Assembly (NCBI GenBank): GCA_029990175.1
Contig: JARKIP010000003.1
Span: forward strand, 1,922,001-1,986,000
DNA: 64,000 bases
Source of the DNA: Petunia secreta
Taxonomy: Eukaryota > Streptophyta > Magnoliopsida > Solanales > Solanaceae
Reading direction: 5' to 3'
This document shows positions 12,241 through 24,276 of this stretch, piece by piece. The translations under genes and the position numbers were made by a program. The notes under the pieces are model-generated. The model did not search any database. It saw nothing but the letters and a program-made list of their open reading frames with translations, and was not told the origin of the DNA. Numbering within the stretch: the first letter of the stretch is position 1; every line of letters begins with the position of its first letter.

Positions 12241-13640
12241 AATAAGCGATCATTGTAAATATAATTATGTTTAATAAGTTCGAGGTCGAATCCCGCAGAG
12301 AGCAACATTAATTTGTAACCTTACTTTCACCAAGTTTTTCTTTAAATAATTTCAAGAGCAATTTATAATGATTCTTGTATAGAAAAACTAATACTAAACA
12401 ATGTAAGTAATGACAAATAGTAAATAGCTAGAGTAAAATTCAGGAGTAAAAGACCCAGGGCAATGACTTCCTCAATTATTGGGATGACGTATTGATTATC
12501 TCGCTCTTAATCTCGCTTGATTATTCCTACTGACATGACCTCCTAGTTTGTCGCTAGTATTTTCCAATCACAAGCAACAACTATCTCAAACTGCTCTTCC
12601 AAGTTAGTCAAAGATGATTATATGGACTACTCACAAACATCACGATATATAAGAGCAAATTATTCCTAAGTCACTCCTTAAATTAACCTAAATAATTCCA
12701 TAGTTTAAGTCAAAGTATCGTCATCAAACTAACTCTATCTCAAGCTACTTTTCCAAGTTATCTTAAGAACAAAAGGGCTCATTCAGTTGAGAGCTCTTCA
12801 ATTAAAAGCAATACAAAACGTAGTTGAATGAATAGGAATAAGAATTCAAACTAGAGTTAATCAAGAAATATTAAGTACATCATCGAATAACGGTTCCATC
12901 ATACCTTAGATGAAGTAATTAGTTACTCATGTTCATAACAATCATATCAGAAATATTCATGAACAAATAAATTATAAGAAGAATGGAAGAATTTAAGAAA
13001 AACTCTTGTAATCTCTAAATCTCCAATGCTCTAGCCTCCTTTTACTCCTTCCCAGATCAAAGATTTTGTTTTTGGGCATGTTTTAGGGCTTTTATATCAT
13101 CCCCATAGTCCCACATAACCCGGGAAGCCAAAGCACGACGCGTTGCGGTAGGGCTTTTTCTGCAGGATGTCAAAAATTTCAACTCTTTGAAACTCAACCC
13201 TGTCGCGTCGTGCAGCGCAACGCACAACGTGGCGTGACAGGCATATTTTGCTGCTTTTCCAATTTTTTTTTATTTTTCATCCACGCCTTGGTTTTCGATC
13301 GAGTCTCGGACTTCTACTCAAACTTCGAAGCTCCATTTCTGCTCATTTCAGCTCCAAGTCCATCAATTTTCTCCAAATGCGTTCATACACGATTAAAACC
13401 ATGTAATAAGCTCAAGAACACTAAGATATTAACTCATTTAATGCACAAAGGTTACAAATATGAGGCAAAACAAGGCTCTAAACATGTGTTTCCCGCCGGC
13501 ATTTTCTTTTAAGTCTAACAAAATATTTCTTATATTGTCTATACTCAATCTATTTAGGAAATCTCAAACAAGGCACTGTGAATTGTGATTCTATGAAAGT
13601 TTGTGATTATAGTTCAAAAGAATTGACAAAGTAGAGGTAG
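12241..13640. other. Unclassified repeat-like region with a tRNA B-box-like motif
   Basis: At 12280-12300 the sequence GAGGTCGAATCCC resembles a pol III B box (GGTTCGANTCC), as found in tRNA-derived SINEs, but I see no A box at the right distance. Around 13120-13245 there is a locally GC-rich stretch with repeated ACGACGCG/GTCGCGTCG words. No gene is recognised; the 100-codon ORF at 13210-13512 has no known motif. Confidence 0.35.
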
Positions 13641-13840
13641 GGTTTGCTTTGTCTCCAACGTGTGCTTTTGATCTTTTTTCGTGCAGCATTGGGCTACGTA
13701 AAGCAGATCACCCAAGCTGTTGGTCGCCGACTCTGCTCTTTCCGGCGTTGATGCTTCTGTTTTCCTATCTTCCTTTTATTTTTTATTTTTTGAGTTTCGG
13801 TGGCTACGGTGGTTATGGTGTGTTTTTTATAGTTGTTGAT

Positions 13841-14060
13841 TGTAGGAGGTATAATGTCAGGTGTATACCCATTGTATGTCTGGTATATATTCTGTATATA
13901 TACAATGAACATACAACAGATATACGAAGTATATACATTTTCCATACACCAAATGTATCAAATCCAAATATTTGTATGTTCATTGTATATATAGTGTATG
14001 TCTGATGTATTGAACGTACATACAGTGGAGATACATTAGGCATACAAATAACATACAAGA
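13841..14060. repeat. GTATAC/TGTATGT-rich low-complexity region
   Basis: Interleaved direct and inverted copies of words such as GTATATA, ATACAC and TGTATGT fill this stretch. It stays open on both strands for 70-118 codons because of its composition. I see no evidence of a coding gene. Confidence 0.6.
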
Positions 14061-14389
14061 AATAAAAATGAAGAAAAAATGGTATAAATATTGCCACGAA
14101 AGAAAAGTTATGGGATGGGGGCTGGGAGCTAAGCAGAGGGTTGTAGGAGGGTGTTCTAGGGTTCTCGAGAAGATTGGGCCAAAAGACCCTCTCAAGTCTT
14201 TAATTAATAAAAGGGGACGCGCGTGGAGCGTCGTTAAACGCGCGCGTTTAACATTAAAATATGGGCCAGATTAGAAACAACAAAACTTGCAGGGCTTTAT
14301 TAAAAACTTTTTGGACTGAATTAGCAATCCCAAAATCTTTTAAACAAAAAGGTGGGAAAACGAACCGAACGGACTCAGTGTAATCATTT

Positions 14390-14513
14390 AAAACATCGAA
14401 CCCCAAAATCTTCTCTTACACACTTCTCAAGTTCGTCTCTTCTATAGTCTTCTACGCAGTTTTCTAAACATCATCGTCGCCGACCATATACATATCTCCG
14501 GTAACATCTAAAG
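14390..14513 (+). promoter_or_regulatory. Probable 5' UTR exon of the ULP gene
   Basis: The stretch ends in CATCTAAAG followed by GTAAATTTTG, a good donor. The matching acceptor is TGATTTGCAG at 17791-17800, six bases before the start codon. The same exon/donor sequence recurs in the second element end (donor at 25992), supporting its role. The exon start is not defined. Confidence 0.5.
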
Positions 14514-14563
14514 GTAAATTTTGAACAATATTAATATTTTTCAAGTGAATCGGGGTTTATTTT

Positions 14564-17065
14564 TGACACGACCCGAAATCCGGTTAGGCCGTGCGGGCAC
14601 CCAACATCCTCCCCTAGACCCGTCGGGCAAACCCTTACCAATTAAATTAGGAAAATAAAAATAACAATTTACAAATAAGGACAAGACTTAAAATAAAAAT
14701 ACGGACATACTGATACTTCTAAGCTGTACAAAAGAAATTACAGCTGACTACCCAACATGCTAGGTTTAGGGCTATCCAGACCAGACATCTAAGAGCACAA
14801 AAGAAGACAGATACCTCCTGAAGGGAGCAAAATGCAACTGAAATTATGAACAATAAACTGGTGGCCATCCGGAATAAAAGTTGGCTCACCCTGACAGCTG
14901 AAGTCGTCTTCGCTCCTTCACAACGTGGCAAACTAAATCCTGGAACGAACCTGCCGAAATGAAATAGATAGACAAGAAACAAACAACAAAAAAAAGGGTG
15001 AGTCAAAAGGACTCAATAAGTGGGGCAGACTAGCCACCTCAAAGAATAGGGTAGCTAGCCAGGGAGGAGAAACAGATAAATAAAATTCCTCTTATTTAAA
15101 TTATAGAAAGACAGAGCCAGATAACAACCGGAAAGAAGTAAGAAACTTATAAACTCAACCAAGGATGCGTTCCAAAAACATATCAATAAATATGCAATGC
15201 ACATATAAGCAGAACAGTAGTCATGTACCGTAACTCTACACAATGGTATGAATTGAGATGGAATGAAATGAAGTGAGATGAAATGAAATGAAATATGATG
15301 CGAAGGGTCACATGTGCCCGTAGTCCCACCCCGAAGCAGAATACTCCTGCATTCGAGGGGAATCCAATCTGATAACCAACTGGAGCGGAATACTCCTGCT
15401 CCTGGGGCGGAATACTCCTGCACCCGATATAATATAAACCAGAGGCGGAATACTCCTGCACTCTCCTATGGCGGAATACTCCTGCACCCGATATAATGTA
15501 AAGCTGAGGCGGAATACTCCTGCACTCAATGTCTGACATAATAGCGGAATACTCCTGCTCTTGGGGCGGAATCCTCCTACCCTCAATATGATAAAATGGA
15601 GCGGAATCCTCCTGCTCCTGGGGCAGAATACTCCTGCACCCAATATGATATGCAATGTAATGCATATGAATGCAATGTGATGCAATAATAACCCTTCACC
15701 GGCGCGGGACTCCCATCGACAGCCGGGAAGTAGATGCCAACTCAAAGCCAAAGTACAATACTCAGATTCTCAATGCAATACCAATAACAGGACATAACAT
15801 ATAATATAGAATGTAAATCCAAAGCTAAGGCATAATGAGTATGCCTATCGGCAGCTACACACGTAAGGAACACGTTGTAGAAAATCCACGAGGCCAGGTG
15901 CCTCCAAAGAAATGGATATAAACACTTACCTCGTTCCGAAGTTAACACTGCTACCCAACAACCGCTTTATTCTCTGAATTCATTGCCAAATGATCCTACT
16001 GTGTTCAATAAGCAGAAAAATATATCACATTAGGCTAAAGGCTTCATTCCTCACATCTTAGGGCAATCCAGGTAGGAACCTGATTCCCTATTCGCATACG
16101 CAATACGCAGGCCAGGCATATATACAGGGTTTAAGGTCACAGAACCAAACCCTAAATAAATTACATTTATATGTTGCCCATAACTCACTGAGTATGAATA
16201 TATATTCAATTTCGTTATCGGGGTCCATTTGACCCATTAAACTATTAATTGAACTTATTAAAACGATGTATATTATTCCAAGTTTACCATTACAATATAT
16301 TCAAATACACGTAATAAACTCAAATAATATATTAGGATCATTACCTGAATGTTTCAGGGTGAAAATTCTACTTTTTTCAGGCCCCTTTTCTCATTTTCTG
16401 GTATTTTTCCTCTACTGCGTCACTCTCCTTTCTCTGTTCATATTTCATTTTTTTGTTTCTGTTTTGCTGCACGTATCTGCCAAGGGATCAATATGATCCC
16501 TTGGTAACCGACCTATGTAATTTCTTTCTTTTTGTCCCTTTTTGTCGTTTTTCTTTTTCTTTTCTTTTACTTTCTTTTCTTTTCGCGACGAAAATTAAAA
16601 CAGTACCTTATGATATTTGAAATAATTCCAGCTTTTGCATACAAGTTATACGAAATATATGTAATATACCCGCGAAGGCGGACCTCAAAACGGACTCCCA
16701 AAACTCAAGATGCGAATTTAAATGAAAAGAAGTCAAATTATTTGACTTTCGGCATTTTAGCGTAAACTAGTCGAACAACATCGAAATTCACTTTCGAAAG
16801 TTCACAAAAGTCATAAGTAATCATACGAACCTAATAGCGCTTTCGGATTTCAAATCGGAGCTCATTCGGCAAAACCGAGCTCGAAAATCTCTTTTTAATA
16901 TTTATCGCCAATTAAAACTGAAACCTTCTTCCGATGCCTACCAAACGAGGTCTGATTTAGCTCAAATTTTACAGACAGGTCCTAATGGATATTACAAATA
17001 TTTTAAAATTTTCGACACGCCAATCGGAGTCCTAACTTCCGAAACGACTGACCGAGGTCGTTTCA
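14564..17065 (-). mobile_element. Solo LTR of the element A/B/C family (2502 bp)
   Basis: TGACACGACC at 14564 and GGTCGTTTCA ending at 17065 bound a single LTR. Identical 5-bp direct repeats ATTTT flank it (14559-14563 and 17066-17070). No internal region or second LTR is present, so it probably arose by LTR-LTR recombination. It lies within the 5' UTR intron (14514-17800) of the ULP gene. It carries the 57-bp array (about 15320-15645) and one 54-bp unit. Confidence 0.92.
15320..15645. repeat. 57-bp-type array in the solo LTR
   Basis: Repeated GCGGAATACTCCTG words with the same spacing classes as in LTR A, but fewer units and more substitutions. Overlapping ORFs on both strands are artefacts of the period. 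Confidence 0.8.
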
Positions 17066-17099
17066 ATTTTTTTGCTATTTTGCTATTTTGAAAAAACTA

Positions 17100-17800
17100 T
17101 GATTTTTATGCCTTTTTACTATACTGGAAGAAAGTTCTTGTGAAAATCTTTGTTTTTGTTGATTTTTTCGTCAAATAGTGCTATGTTCTTGTACAAATAG
17201 TGAAGTTTTTGCATGTTTATGTTATATTACCATTTTAAGAGCATACTCCTTCGAAGAGTCAAACACGTGAGACAGTATTCTAAACGTGTGATAGGATGTT
17301 TGAAGTTGGTGATGCATTTAAGATGATTTTTGTTAAAATAAATTAGGGTTTTATAAAATAAATATGCTAAAGGTTGAAAAAATGTTGTACAACTAGTGAA
17401 GTTTTTGCATGTTTATGTTAAATTACCATGTTAAGAGCATACACCTTCACAGAATCAAACATCGTGAGACAGTGTTCTAAACGTGTGATAGGATGTTTGA
17501 AGTTGGCGATGCATTTTAGATGATTTTTGTTAAAATAAATTAGAGTTTTATAAAATAAATATGCTAAAGGTTGAAAAAATGTTGTACATATAGTCAAGAT
17601 TTTGCATGTTTATGTTTGTGCGTGCATGTTTAAAGTTCTGGAACATTTGAGACAGTGCTCCGACCGTGCGGGAGGATGATAATGTTTAATGATGACTCTG
17701 CTTGAATTAGGGTTTGATAAAACATATGTATATTATGTTTCACACACCCATATTGCATGTTTGTACATCTTTAATTGATGAATATACTTGTGATTTGCAG
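17100..17800 (+). repeat. Intron part with a three-fold imperfect direct repeat
   Basis: Blocks around 17205-17390, 17395-17580 and 17590-17730 repeat, each with words such as TTTGCATGTTTATGTT, GAGACAGT and GTTAAAATAAATTAG (weaker in the third). Unit length is about 185 bp. All lie in the 5' UTR intron of the ULP gene. A related block lies at 26160-26400. Confidence 0.7.
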
Positions 17801-17805
17801 CTACA

Positions 17806-20800
17806 ATGGCTTATACGCGGGGAATTAAGAGGAAGGAGACTACTCCTCCTAGTAAACAGCCTCCTAGGAAGAGGAGAATTATATTGGAGGACGAAGAGGA
17901 GGGGTCCCTAGACTATGATGTAAATGTAGGGCCATAAGAAGCTGTGAGGGTGTCAGACGATGGTAATCTATCAGAAGAAATAGAAGCGCTGTTGGTGATG
18001 ATGAGTGGGATGAAGATGGAAACAAAAAAGAGAGCCTTTTAAATATGGAAGAAGAAGAGGAGGTGGGAAGGCTGGTAAATAATCTTGCAGGAGAATTTGA
18101 AGGAGTTGCAAATGTTGAAGAAGTAGATGATGTACAAGAATTTATAGAGGTTGTAGATGTTCAAGCTGGTAAAGGAGGTAGGAATGGTAGGGATGAAGAA
18201 GAGGTTAAGAGATGCGAAGGAGAAGGTCGAATGAAGTTCGTAGACGACGTGGGAGCTGATTCTGCAGAGCCACCTAGAGAGGTATAGTTGTTGTCTAGAA
18301 CATACATAAAGTTGTTCTTCACTTTACAGTAGAATGTTCAATATTTTTTTATGTGATTTGAGAACACTCGCGTACATGATCAGATCAACCTTAACTATGT
18401 TCAAAGTATTTTCTTGTAGTTCCTTGGAACATCTCAAGGGATGTTTCATGCATCTGATATTATGTTCTTGCGACCGTGGTGATTCCTTAAACTAACAAAT
18501 TTCAAAACATTGTGCAGCCTGAGTACGTGCAGCCTGAGTACGTTACCAGTGTCATTCCACCAATGGTGCTGAAGACTTGCTTGGATGATCATGAGCATTT
18601 TCAATCGAAGATAACCGTCCGCTCGTCGCTTATTGGACGAATGCGTGAGTTCAGGATTGTGTTGCGTACAAGTGGTTTATATGACAGGTTCAAAAACAGT
18701 ATCTTTGGCCATTTCTTGTACTTGCCGGAGGAGCCATCGTTTCCAACCAGGTTGGTGCACAATATTCTGCTAAGAAGAGTTTTGTGCAATAAAGAAAAAG
18801 AAGCTTGGTTCAATTTTAATGGAGTGCCTGTTCGTTTTGGCCTCCAAGAGTTTGCTTTGATGACAAAGCTGAGATGCCAAGCCTATCCAAGTGTCCAGTG
18901 GGAGGCTGCGATGAAAGAGAGGAGCAGGGAGATGTGGGAGTATATTTCAACGGCATGGGAGGATGGGAAAGCAAGGGCAGTTACTGCTCCCCGGTTGCTG
19001 AGTTTGATAGAAAATGAGGAAGTTCCTGAACGGTGCAAGTTTGGGCTTGCCATGGCTTGGTTTGTTCACTCAATATTGTGCGCCAAGGACAAAAAAGCTG
19101 GTATTGAGGAATTACTGGTCTGCCTTGCATATCTTCCAAATGAATTTGCCAAGTATCCTTGGGGGCGGTAAACCTTCGAGCTGACCATTGAGTACCTGAC
19201 GAAGCCCATGGCTGATCGTGCAGCTAGCAAGGCTAAGCACGGGCCAAATTACAATCTTTATGGGTTTTCTTGGGCATTTGTGGGTTGGGTATTTGAACTA
19301 ATACCTGCTCTTCGTCCCAGGGATTTTCCCAAGGAGAGGACCATTCCAAGGATGCACAGGTGGATCACTGAAAAGAATGAAAGAGACTCCCGAAGGCTGT
19401 TTGAGAATGTTGCAAAGCCTGTAAGTACTTTACCTACAATTTTCTAAATGTTGGAACATCTGCAATGTCGTTATAATCATTGATGTTAATGTTAATAACG
19501 TCTTTTCAGATGTTCGATCACGACAGATATGATGTTTCATTTTTACTGGTGTTAAATGTCGAACAGTAATAATGATGTTCTGAACACTCTTTGTGATGTT
19601 AAGGTTTATTTCTCTTATACATTGTATTCTTAACAAATATTTATGGTATGTAGGTGGTGCACCCTTTCATTAACCCTATCGATGCAGAGAGGGAAGATGA
19701 TACCTTTCAGAATATTGAGCCGTTTGTTGATGGGGGCGATGAGGTAATTGATCAGCTTGTTGTGATGTTGGAGGGGGCTAGCTCGATCGTTGGTGGTGAT
19801 CGAGTGACAGTTTTTAGGAATTGCCCCAGGACCCCTCCAAGAGAGGTAATTGATGAAGGAAAGGTTGGTGAAGAATTTGTTAGTGGAGGTGTTGGCAGAT
19901 GTGAAACACAAGTTGGTGATGAGATTGGTGGTAGGGCTGGTCGTTTTACTGGTGGTCTTTTTAGTGGTAGGGGTTTGTTCGAAGTTGGAGAAAGCTCTAG
20001 GAGGAGAGAACATGAGAATGTGCAGCCTAGTGTCTGCAGTTACAAGTGCCACGACTGCCTTCAATGGCGACAGGGACTGGATCAGAAGCTTGATGTGATC
20101 CAGCTGTCCCTTGCTAATTTAGTAGTGTCGTCGTCAAAGAAGGAGAAGCAGCAGCAGCGACCAAAGAGGCATATTTTGTTGTCCAGGATGCTCCAGGCAA
20201 AGAAGAAAAAAGGAAAGAAGAAAATGACTGCTGCCAGAATGGCAAGGTTAGTAAAACATCCAATTAGAATCGTTGAACATAAAAGGGACGTTCTTCTATT
20301 AAATCTAGAGATTTTTTCAAACATTTTTATTTTTTTGTTGGAAATTTAGAGAGAGAGCTCAAGTCAAGCTCCAAGATCTCGAGAGATTGCCAGTGACACT
20401 GTACAAGGCACTCGACATTCACAAGAAAGCTGCATTTGATGCTTTCTTGGAGGAGAAGAAGGAACAAAAGACTGCCATCCTGTGTCACGAGTTCAATTAC
20501 TTGGATTTTCTGGACTTCCTGGACGTGAAAGAGTGGATGTGGGATAGTGTAAGTGCATCTCTTTACTTCTATTATTTTGTTAGTGTTCGGTTTTTATCAA
20601 AGAACGAACATTTTCTACTCCGTTCGGAACCTGATGGTCCTATGTTCGTTGAACATTCGACTGGCTGGTCCAAACATAAAATAGTATGTGTCGGTATAGT
20701 TTTATTCACAACTTCTAATTTGTTTTATTCTACAGTTTGTGGATGAGTACTTGGCCTTGATGCGTGCGAGGCATAAGGCTTACCCCCGGCATTATGATAG

Positions 20801-21398
20801 CTCTGATCTTATCATTGATCTTTCATTCTTGACCAACTTGTGTGCACGATACGATGCGGCTGAAGAGGAACCGAAGGGGTTTGATGTCGGCCTTGACAAA
20901 TACCTAGCAGAATATAAGTTTGAGGATACATTCCTTGATTATGCCAGAGGTAAATCTCCATACCCGGGTGGAAGGAAGCGGGATGGTGTGAAAAGACTCT
21001 TTGTCGTGTATAACATTGAAAGAACGCATTATGTTACATGCGTCTTTCATTTAGAGGAGGCAAGGATCGATGTCTACGACTTCAACATTGGGTTGTACAA
21101 TGAAGACCGCTTTGATTCAATAATGGGGCCAGTAATGTACATGTTCCCAATATACATCCGGCAGTCGGGGAAATTCAACCACCTCCCTCCTGAAATCCAA
21201 TCTATGGAAATATGGCCGTATGAGCGCATCGAAGGCCTTCCAAGGAATTTGACTGGTACTGCATGTGGAGCGTATTCCATCATGTTCCTCGAACATTTGT
21301 TGACCAACACCCCGATGGAATTGCTGTGTGACAATGTGATAGAAGACTGCCTTGTTCAATTTGCTTTGGACATATTCCATGGCAAATTAGTCCCTTAG
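17806..21398 (+). pseudogene. ULP1/SENP-like cysteine protease (C48) gene of a MULE, five exons, interrupted by stops
   Basis: Exons read as 17806-18281, 18518-19420, 19654-20246, 20350-20548 and 20736-21398, all with GT-AG introns in consistent phase. Exon 1 has a basic, NLS-like start (IKRKETTPPSKQPPRKRR) and an acidic tail. Exon 2 (about LKTCLDDHEH to FENVAKP) resembles the plant DUF1985 domain. Exon 5 is the protease. Counted from codon 20739, the triad is His97 (THYVTC), Asp114 (YDF) and Cys176 (TACGAY); the His-Asp spacing of 17 matches ULP1. The oxyanion Gln expected six residues before Cys appears to be Asn170. ULPs cleave SUMO precursors and conjugates; the substrate here is unknown. 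In-frame stops at 17935 and 19169 and a frameshift near 17985 break the N-terminal half, while exons 3-5 stay open. Confidence 0.8.
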
Positions 21399-21870
21399 TA
21401 TGGGTTGTAAAATTTGGATAATTATGTTTTTTGTTTTTGATGGGTTGTAATATATGGATGATTACCCATTTTTTGATGATATATATGGCAAATGATGACT
21501 ATTGTTTTGCATTACACTGAACATCGAGTTTACATTATTAGAACATCTGTATGATGATAGGATTGACTTAAAAATATTAAAAATTATAGACTATTGGAAC
21601 AGCATTAGTTATTATCGGAACATTATGTTGTACGTTCAAATAGTCTTTAACTTAATGGATATTTGATGTTCAATAACTAGTAAATAGGGAAACAACAAAA
21701 GATGTACTGAACATTAAAGTTTATACATTGATAATCAAGAACCAGGCAAAAACATTCTTGATCGTTCAAAGATTCAGCGCTTTACAAAAGTATGCTAATT
21801 ATATTAGCATTTAAGACATTACTTAATAAACAATCATATTAACATCCTGGTCAAAATATGCGTTTTCACT
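21399..21870. other. Intergenic stretch rich in GAACAT/ATGTTC words
   Basis: This lies between the convergent ULP gene and the Lys/Glu-repeat ORF. It contains one copy (about 21508-21655) of a 145-bp repeat also found at 23394-23536 and 37061-37204. No ORF is supported. Confidence 0.6.
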
Positions 21871-22412
21871 TCAACGCGATGCAGTCCCTTCTTGTTTCAA
21901 CATTGCTATCTGGAGCATGGTCTTTATCCTCTTTATTTCTTTCAACATCTTTTTGACGTCCCTATTGTAGTATTCGAAGAATTCCTCAAATTTGAACTTC
22001 AAACCCCAAACTTCAGCACGAAGTTGTTCCAAAATATCATTTGCACGTTCTTGTCGTTCTGCAGAAGTGTTTCAACTTTTTCTTCCTCCTCTTAGCTTGG
22101 CTGATCCTCTTCCCGTTTTCCTTCTTTTTGCTTGGCTGATCCTCTTCTCTTTCTTCCTTCTTTTTGCATGGCTGACCCTCTTCCCTTTTTTCCTTTGTTT
22201 TGCTTGGCTTCACTTCTTCCCGTTCTTCCTTCGTTTTGCTTGGCTGACCCTCTTCCCGTTTTTCCTTCTTTTTGCTTGGCTTCACCTCTTCCTTCTTGTT
22301 TCAAGGTTGCTCCCTTTCTCGTTTTTGCTACTCTTGACGTGGATGCTCTTGTATTGGTTGCTCCTGTTCTTGCAGTAGTAGCAACTATTGAGGAGGAAGG
22401 TCGGCGAACCAT
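21871..22412 (-). pseudogene. Lys/Glu-rich repeat protein with C-terminal coiled coil, frameshifted
   Basis: From ATG 22412 the minus strand encodes a Ser/Thr/Arg-rich start, then about six units of a roughly 33-bp repeat (22085-22300) that reads SAKQKEGRTGRG in one frame and REEGQPSKTKEE in another. A third frame then gives a heptad-like tail with ERANDILEQLRAEV and NRDVKKMLKEIKRIKTML, ending in TGA at 21871-21873. The repeat unit slips frame, so the original frame cannot be fixed. The tail resembles the pattern of the two 96-codon ORFs nearby. No known domain is recognised. Confidence 0.45.
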
Positions 22413-22932
22413 TTTTATTTTTTATTTTTGGCTGAAGATTATAGGTTGTAGTGGTATAGAGTTTTTTGAATGGTTTGATCGAGTATTTATAGGAGAAAAA
22501 GATGTGACCGACTTAAGTGTGTTTTATCCAGACAATCCAACACTAGCCATTATGTATTTTTTTAAATTTTTGAAGTGACGCATTCGTTGCTTTGCTTCAG
22601 ATTTGAATTGAAGGGGATAACCGTTAAGTGTATAATGATGAGTAGTTTAAAAAATACTAATAGACTACTGGAAGGGTATAAATAATTTTCAAACATGAAG
22701 ATCAATTTGAATTATAAACGTCAAAAACCAATAGACTAATGGAACGAGTATATGATGATTTGTATTGCCATGAAGATGTTCTGACTTCCGCGGGAAGGAT
22801 TAGGAACCCCTGGTCACAATTAAAACACGTGTACTAACCCCAACCATTCAATGTGAATAGGCGCCTCTTTAAATCATCACATATGCAACCGAAAAGGCAC
22901 CAAGCCTGGTTTCTATAAATTTTAAATGTCTG

Positions 22933-22955
22933 CACAACAACAACAACAACAACAA
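22933..22955. repeat. (CAA)n microsatellite
   Basis: A short CAA run lies about 16 bp upstream of the ATG of the coiled-coil ORF at 22971, in what would be its 5' leader. Confidence 0.85.
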
Positions 22956-22970
22956 GGCGAAACAAAAACA

Positions 22971-23261
22971 ATGCCTCGCAGAGTAAGGCACCCATGAGCA
23001 CCAGAACATGATAGTGGAGTTCCAAGTACTAGTAGGTTCACTGAAATCGATCATGTCCGTGAAGATATCGCAGATCTGACCTCAGATGTTGATCAGATTG
23101 TAGTATATATAGGAAATGTGGAGGATCAAGTGACGCGATTAAAAACTAGATTCGATGAATTCCGTGAGGATATGAATCTTATTCGTGGTATTCAAGCTGC
23201 ACTCGAGATTGACCCCCAAAACTACCCTTCACCACCACGGCCTCCAGCGGAACACATGTGA
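22971..23261 (+). pseudogene. 96-codon coiled-coil ORF, one premature stop
   Basis: From ATG 22971 the frame reads MPRRVRHP, a TGA at 22995, then continues open to TGA 23259-23261. The TGA could come from CGA by CpG decay. The body has a heptad-like pattern (REDIADLTSDVDQIVVYI, then NVEDQVTRLKTRFDEF) and a Pro-rich end (PSPPRPPAEHM). The total of 97 codons including stop equals that of the minus-strand ORF at 26576-26866, and the pattern of residues matches: DI..L..DV..I in the middle, I.P...PP..P at the end. No function is known. Confidence 0.5.
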
Positions 23262-23393
23262 AATGAAGAAATAACCTCCTTTAAAGTCTAGTCATTTAAG
23301 AAGATTTTCTATTTGTCTTGAATGTCGTGTTTTGAAGTATTGTCCTTTACTTTTCAGTACAATTTAGCATGTTTTGAATATTTATGAATGTTG

Positions 23394-23536
23394 TTTTGCA
23401 TTACACTGAACATCCCCTTTGCAGTATGAGAACATCCGTGATGATCAATTTGAATTATATACTACAAAAATAATAGACTTTTGGAACGCCATTGATAAAT
23501 GCTCGAAACATTAACTTAAACGTTCAAATATATAGA
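23394..23536. repeat. 145-bp MULE-internal repeat, copy 2 (others 21508-21655 and 37061-37204)
   Basis: The three copies share TTGCATTACACTGAACATC, then AGAACATC, a GGAACGCCATT-type block and ACGTTCAAATA. Copies 2 and 3 are the closest. Each lies just beyond the 3' end of a cargo gene (ULP, coiled-coil ORF with GRF gene, transposase). Confidence 0.75.
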
Positions 23537-23568
23537 TCTTAGCAGTACTCGATGAACAACAATTGGTA

Positions 23569-23967
23569 TCAAATAAACCTAGCTACAATGAAACCAAAAA
23601 AAACTGCCCAAGACAATAAGAAATACATCTTCCACCGTTGCAATTTAGCCTCTAACTTACTGATCTTCAATAAATTTGTAGTATTACAAGCCCCTAATTT
23701 GTCAACTTCCTTCACCAAATTGGCCCTTTCTTCACAAACTTCATCAAGTGAAATTTTTAACTTGTTTAAAACCAATGTAGTAGGCTGGGGATACTCCTTA
23801 TCACACCATTCCCAAAATCCACAATTGCTAATACCCTTGCGGGGACACTTGCAAAATTTTCATCCAGCATTCGACTGTGTGCCCACCGTGAATTGTATCG
23901 CAGTTAAGCCACACTAACATCGACGATTTTGAGAGGAGCTGCGAGAACAAGTTGATCCTTGAGACAT
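23569..23967 (-). pseudogene. GRF-type zinc finger protein with coiled coil and C-terminal membrane segment, two stops
   Basis: From ATG 23967 the minus strand encodes a Ser-rich start, then a GRF zinc finger: CxCGLTAIQF, then KFCKCPRKG and CGFWEWCDKEYP. The family pattern is CxCG, then a Cys-Pro block, then C.FF.W. A coiled-coil stretch follows (EVCEERANLVKEVDKL, KISKLEAKLQ). It ends with a hydrophobic, likely membrane-spanning tail (MYFLLSWAVFFGFIVA). In-frame TAG and TGA codons lie inside the finger region; the TGA sits where the family usually has Arg. Total length is 133 codons. GRF fingers bind single-stranded nucleic acid in characterised proteins; small plant GRF/coiled-coil/TM proteins often occur with MULEs. 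Broken copy. Confidence 0.7.
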
Positions 23968-24276
23968 GGTTGAGTTAAGAAGAAGACGAGGTAGAGGGGG
24001 TAGGGATAACTTATATTTCAATAATGGGGTAAAAAGACCTAATTAATTGAATGATTGGGGTTATTCCACATGTTATAAGGTAATAATTCCGTCTGGAGCG
24101 GGTTAATAGAACGGGTTGGAGTAATGTAAGTTGTGGAGCAGGTCGCTTCACGTATTTAAAACAGGTTGCACCACTTTTTTTAGCATTAGAAAACCATGTT
24201 TGGCACGTAGAAGAGATTTTTCTAATATCTATAAACAAATGTATCCGTTGTATTAGTACTACAAACACCAAAAAAA

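Noticed and set aside
12280..12301. Possible SINE or tRNA gene from a B-box-like GAGGTCGAATCCC
   Set aside because: No A box, no cloverleaf, no poly-A or poly-T end at the right distance.
13649..14005. 118-codon ORF and opposing ORFs in the GTATAC-rich region
   Set aside because: Both strands are open because of low-complexity composition.
22132..22578. Plus-strand ORF rich in Phe, Leu and Pro opposite the Lys/Glu repeat gene
   Set aside because: It is the complement of the charged repeat. The minus strand gives the more plausible protein, with a coiled-coil tail.
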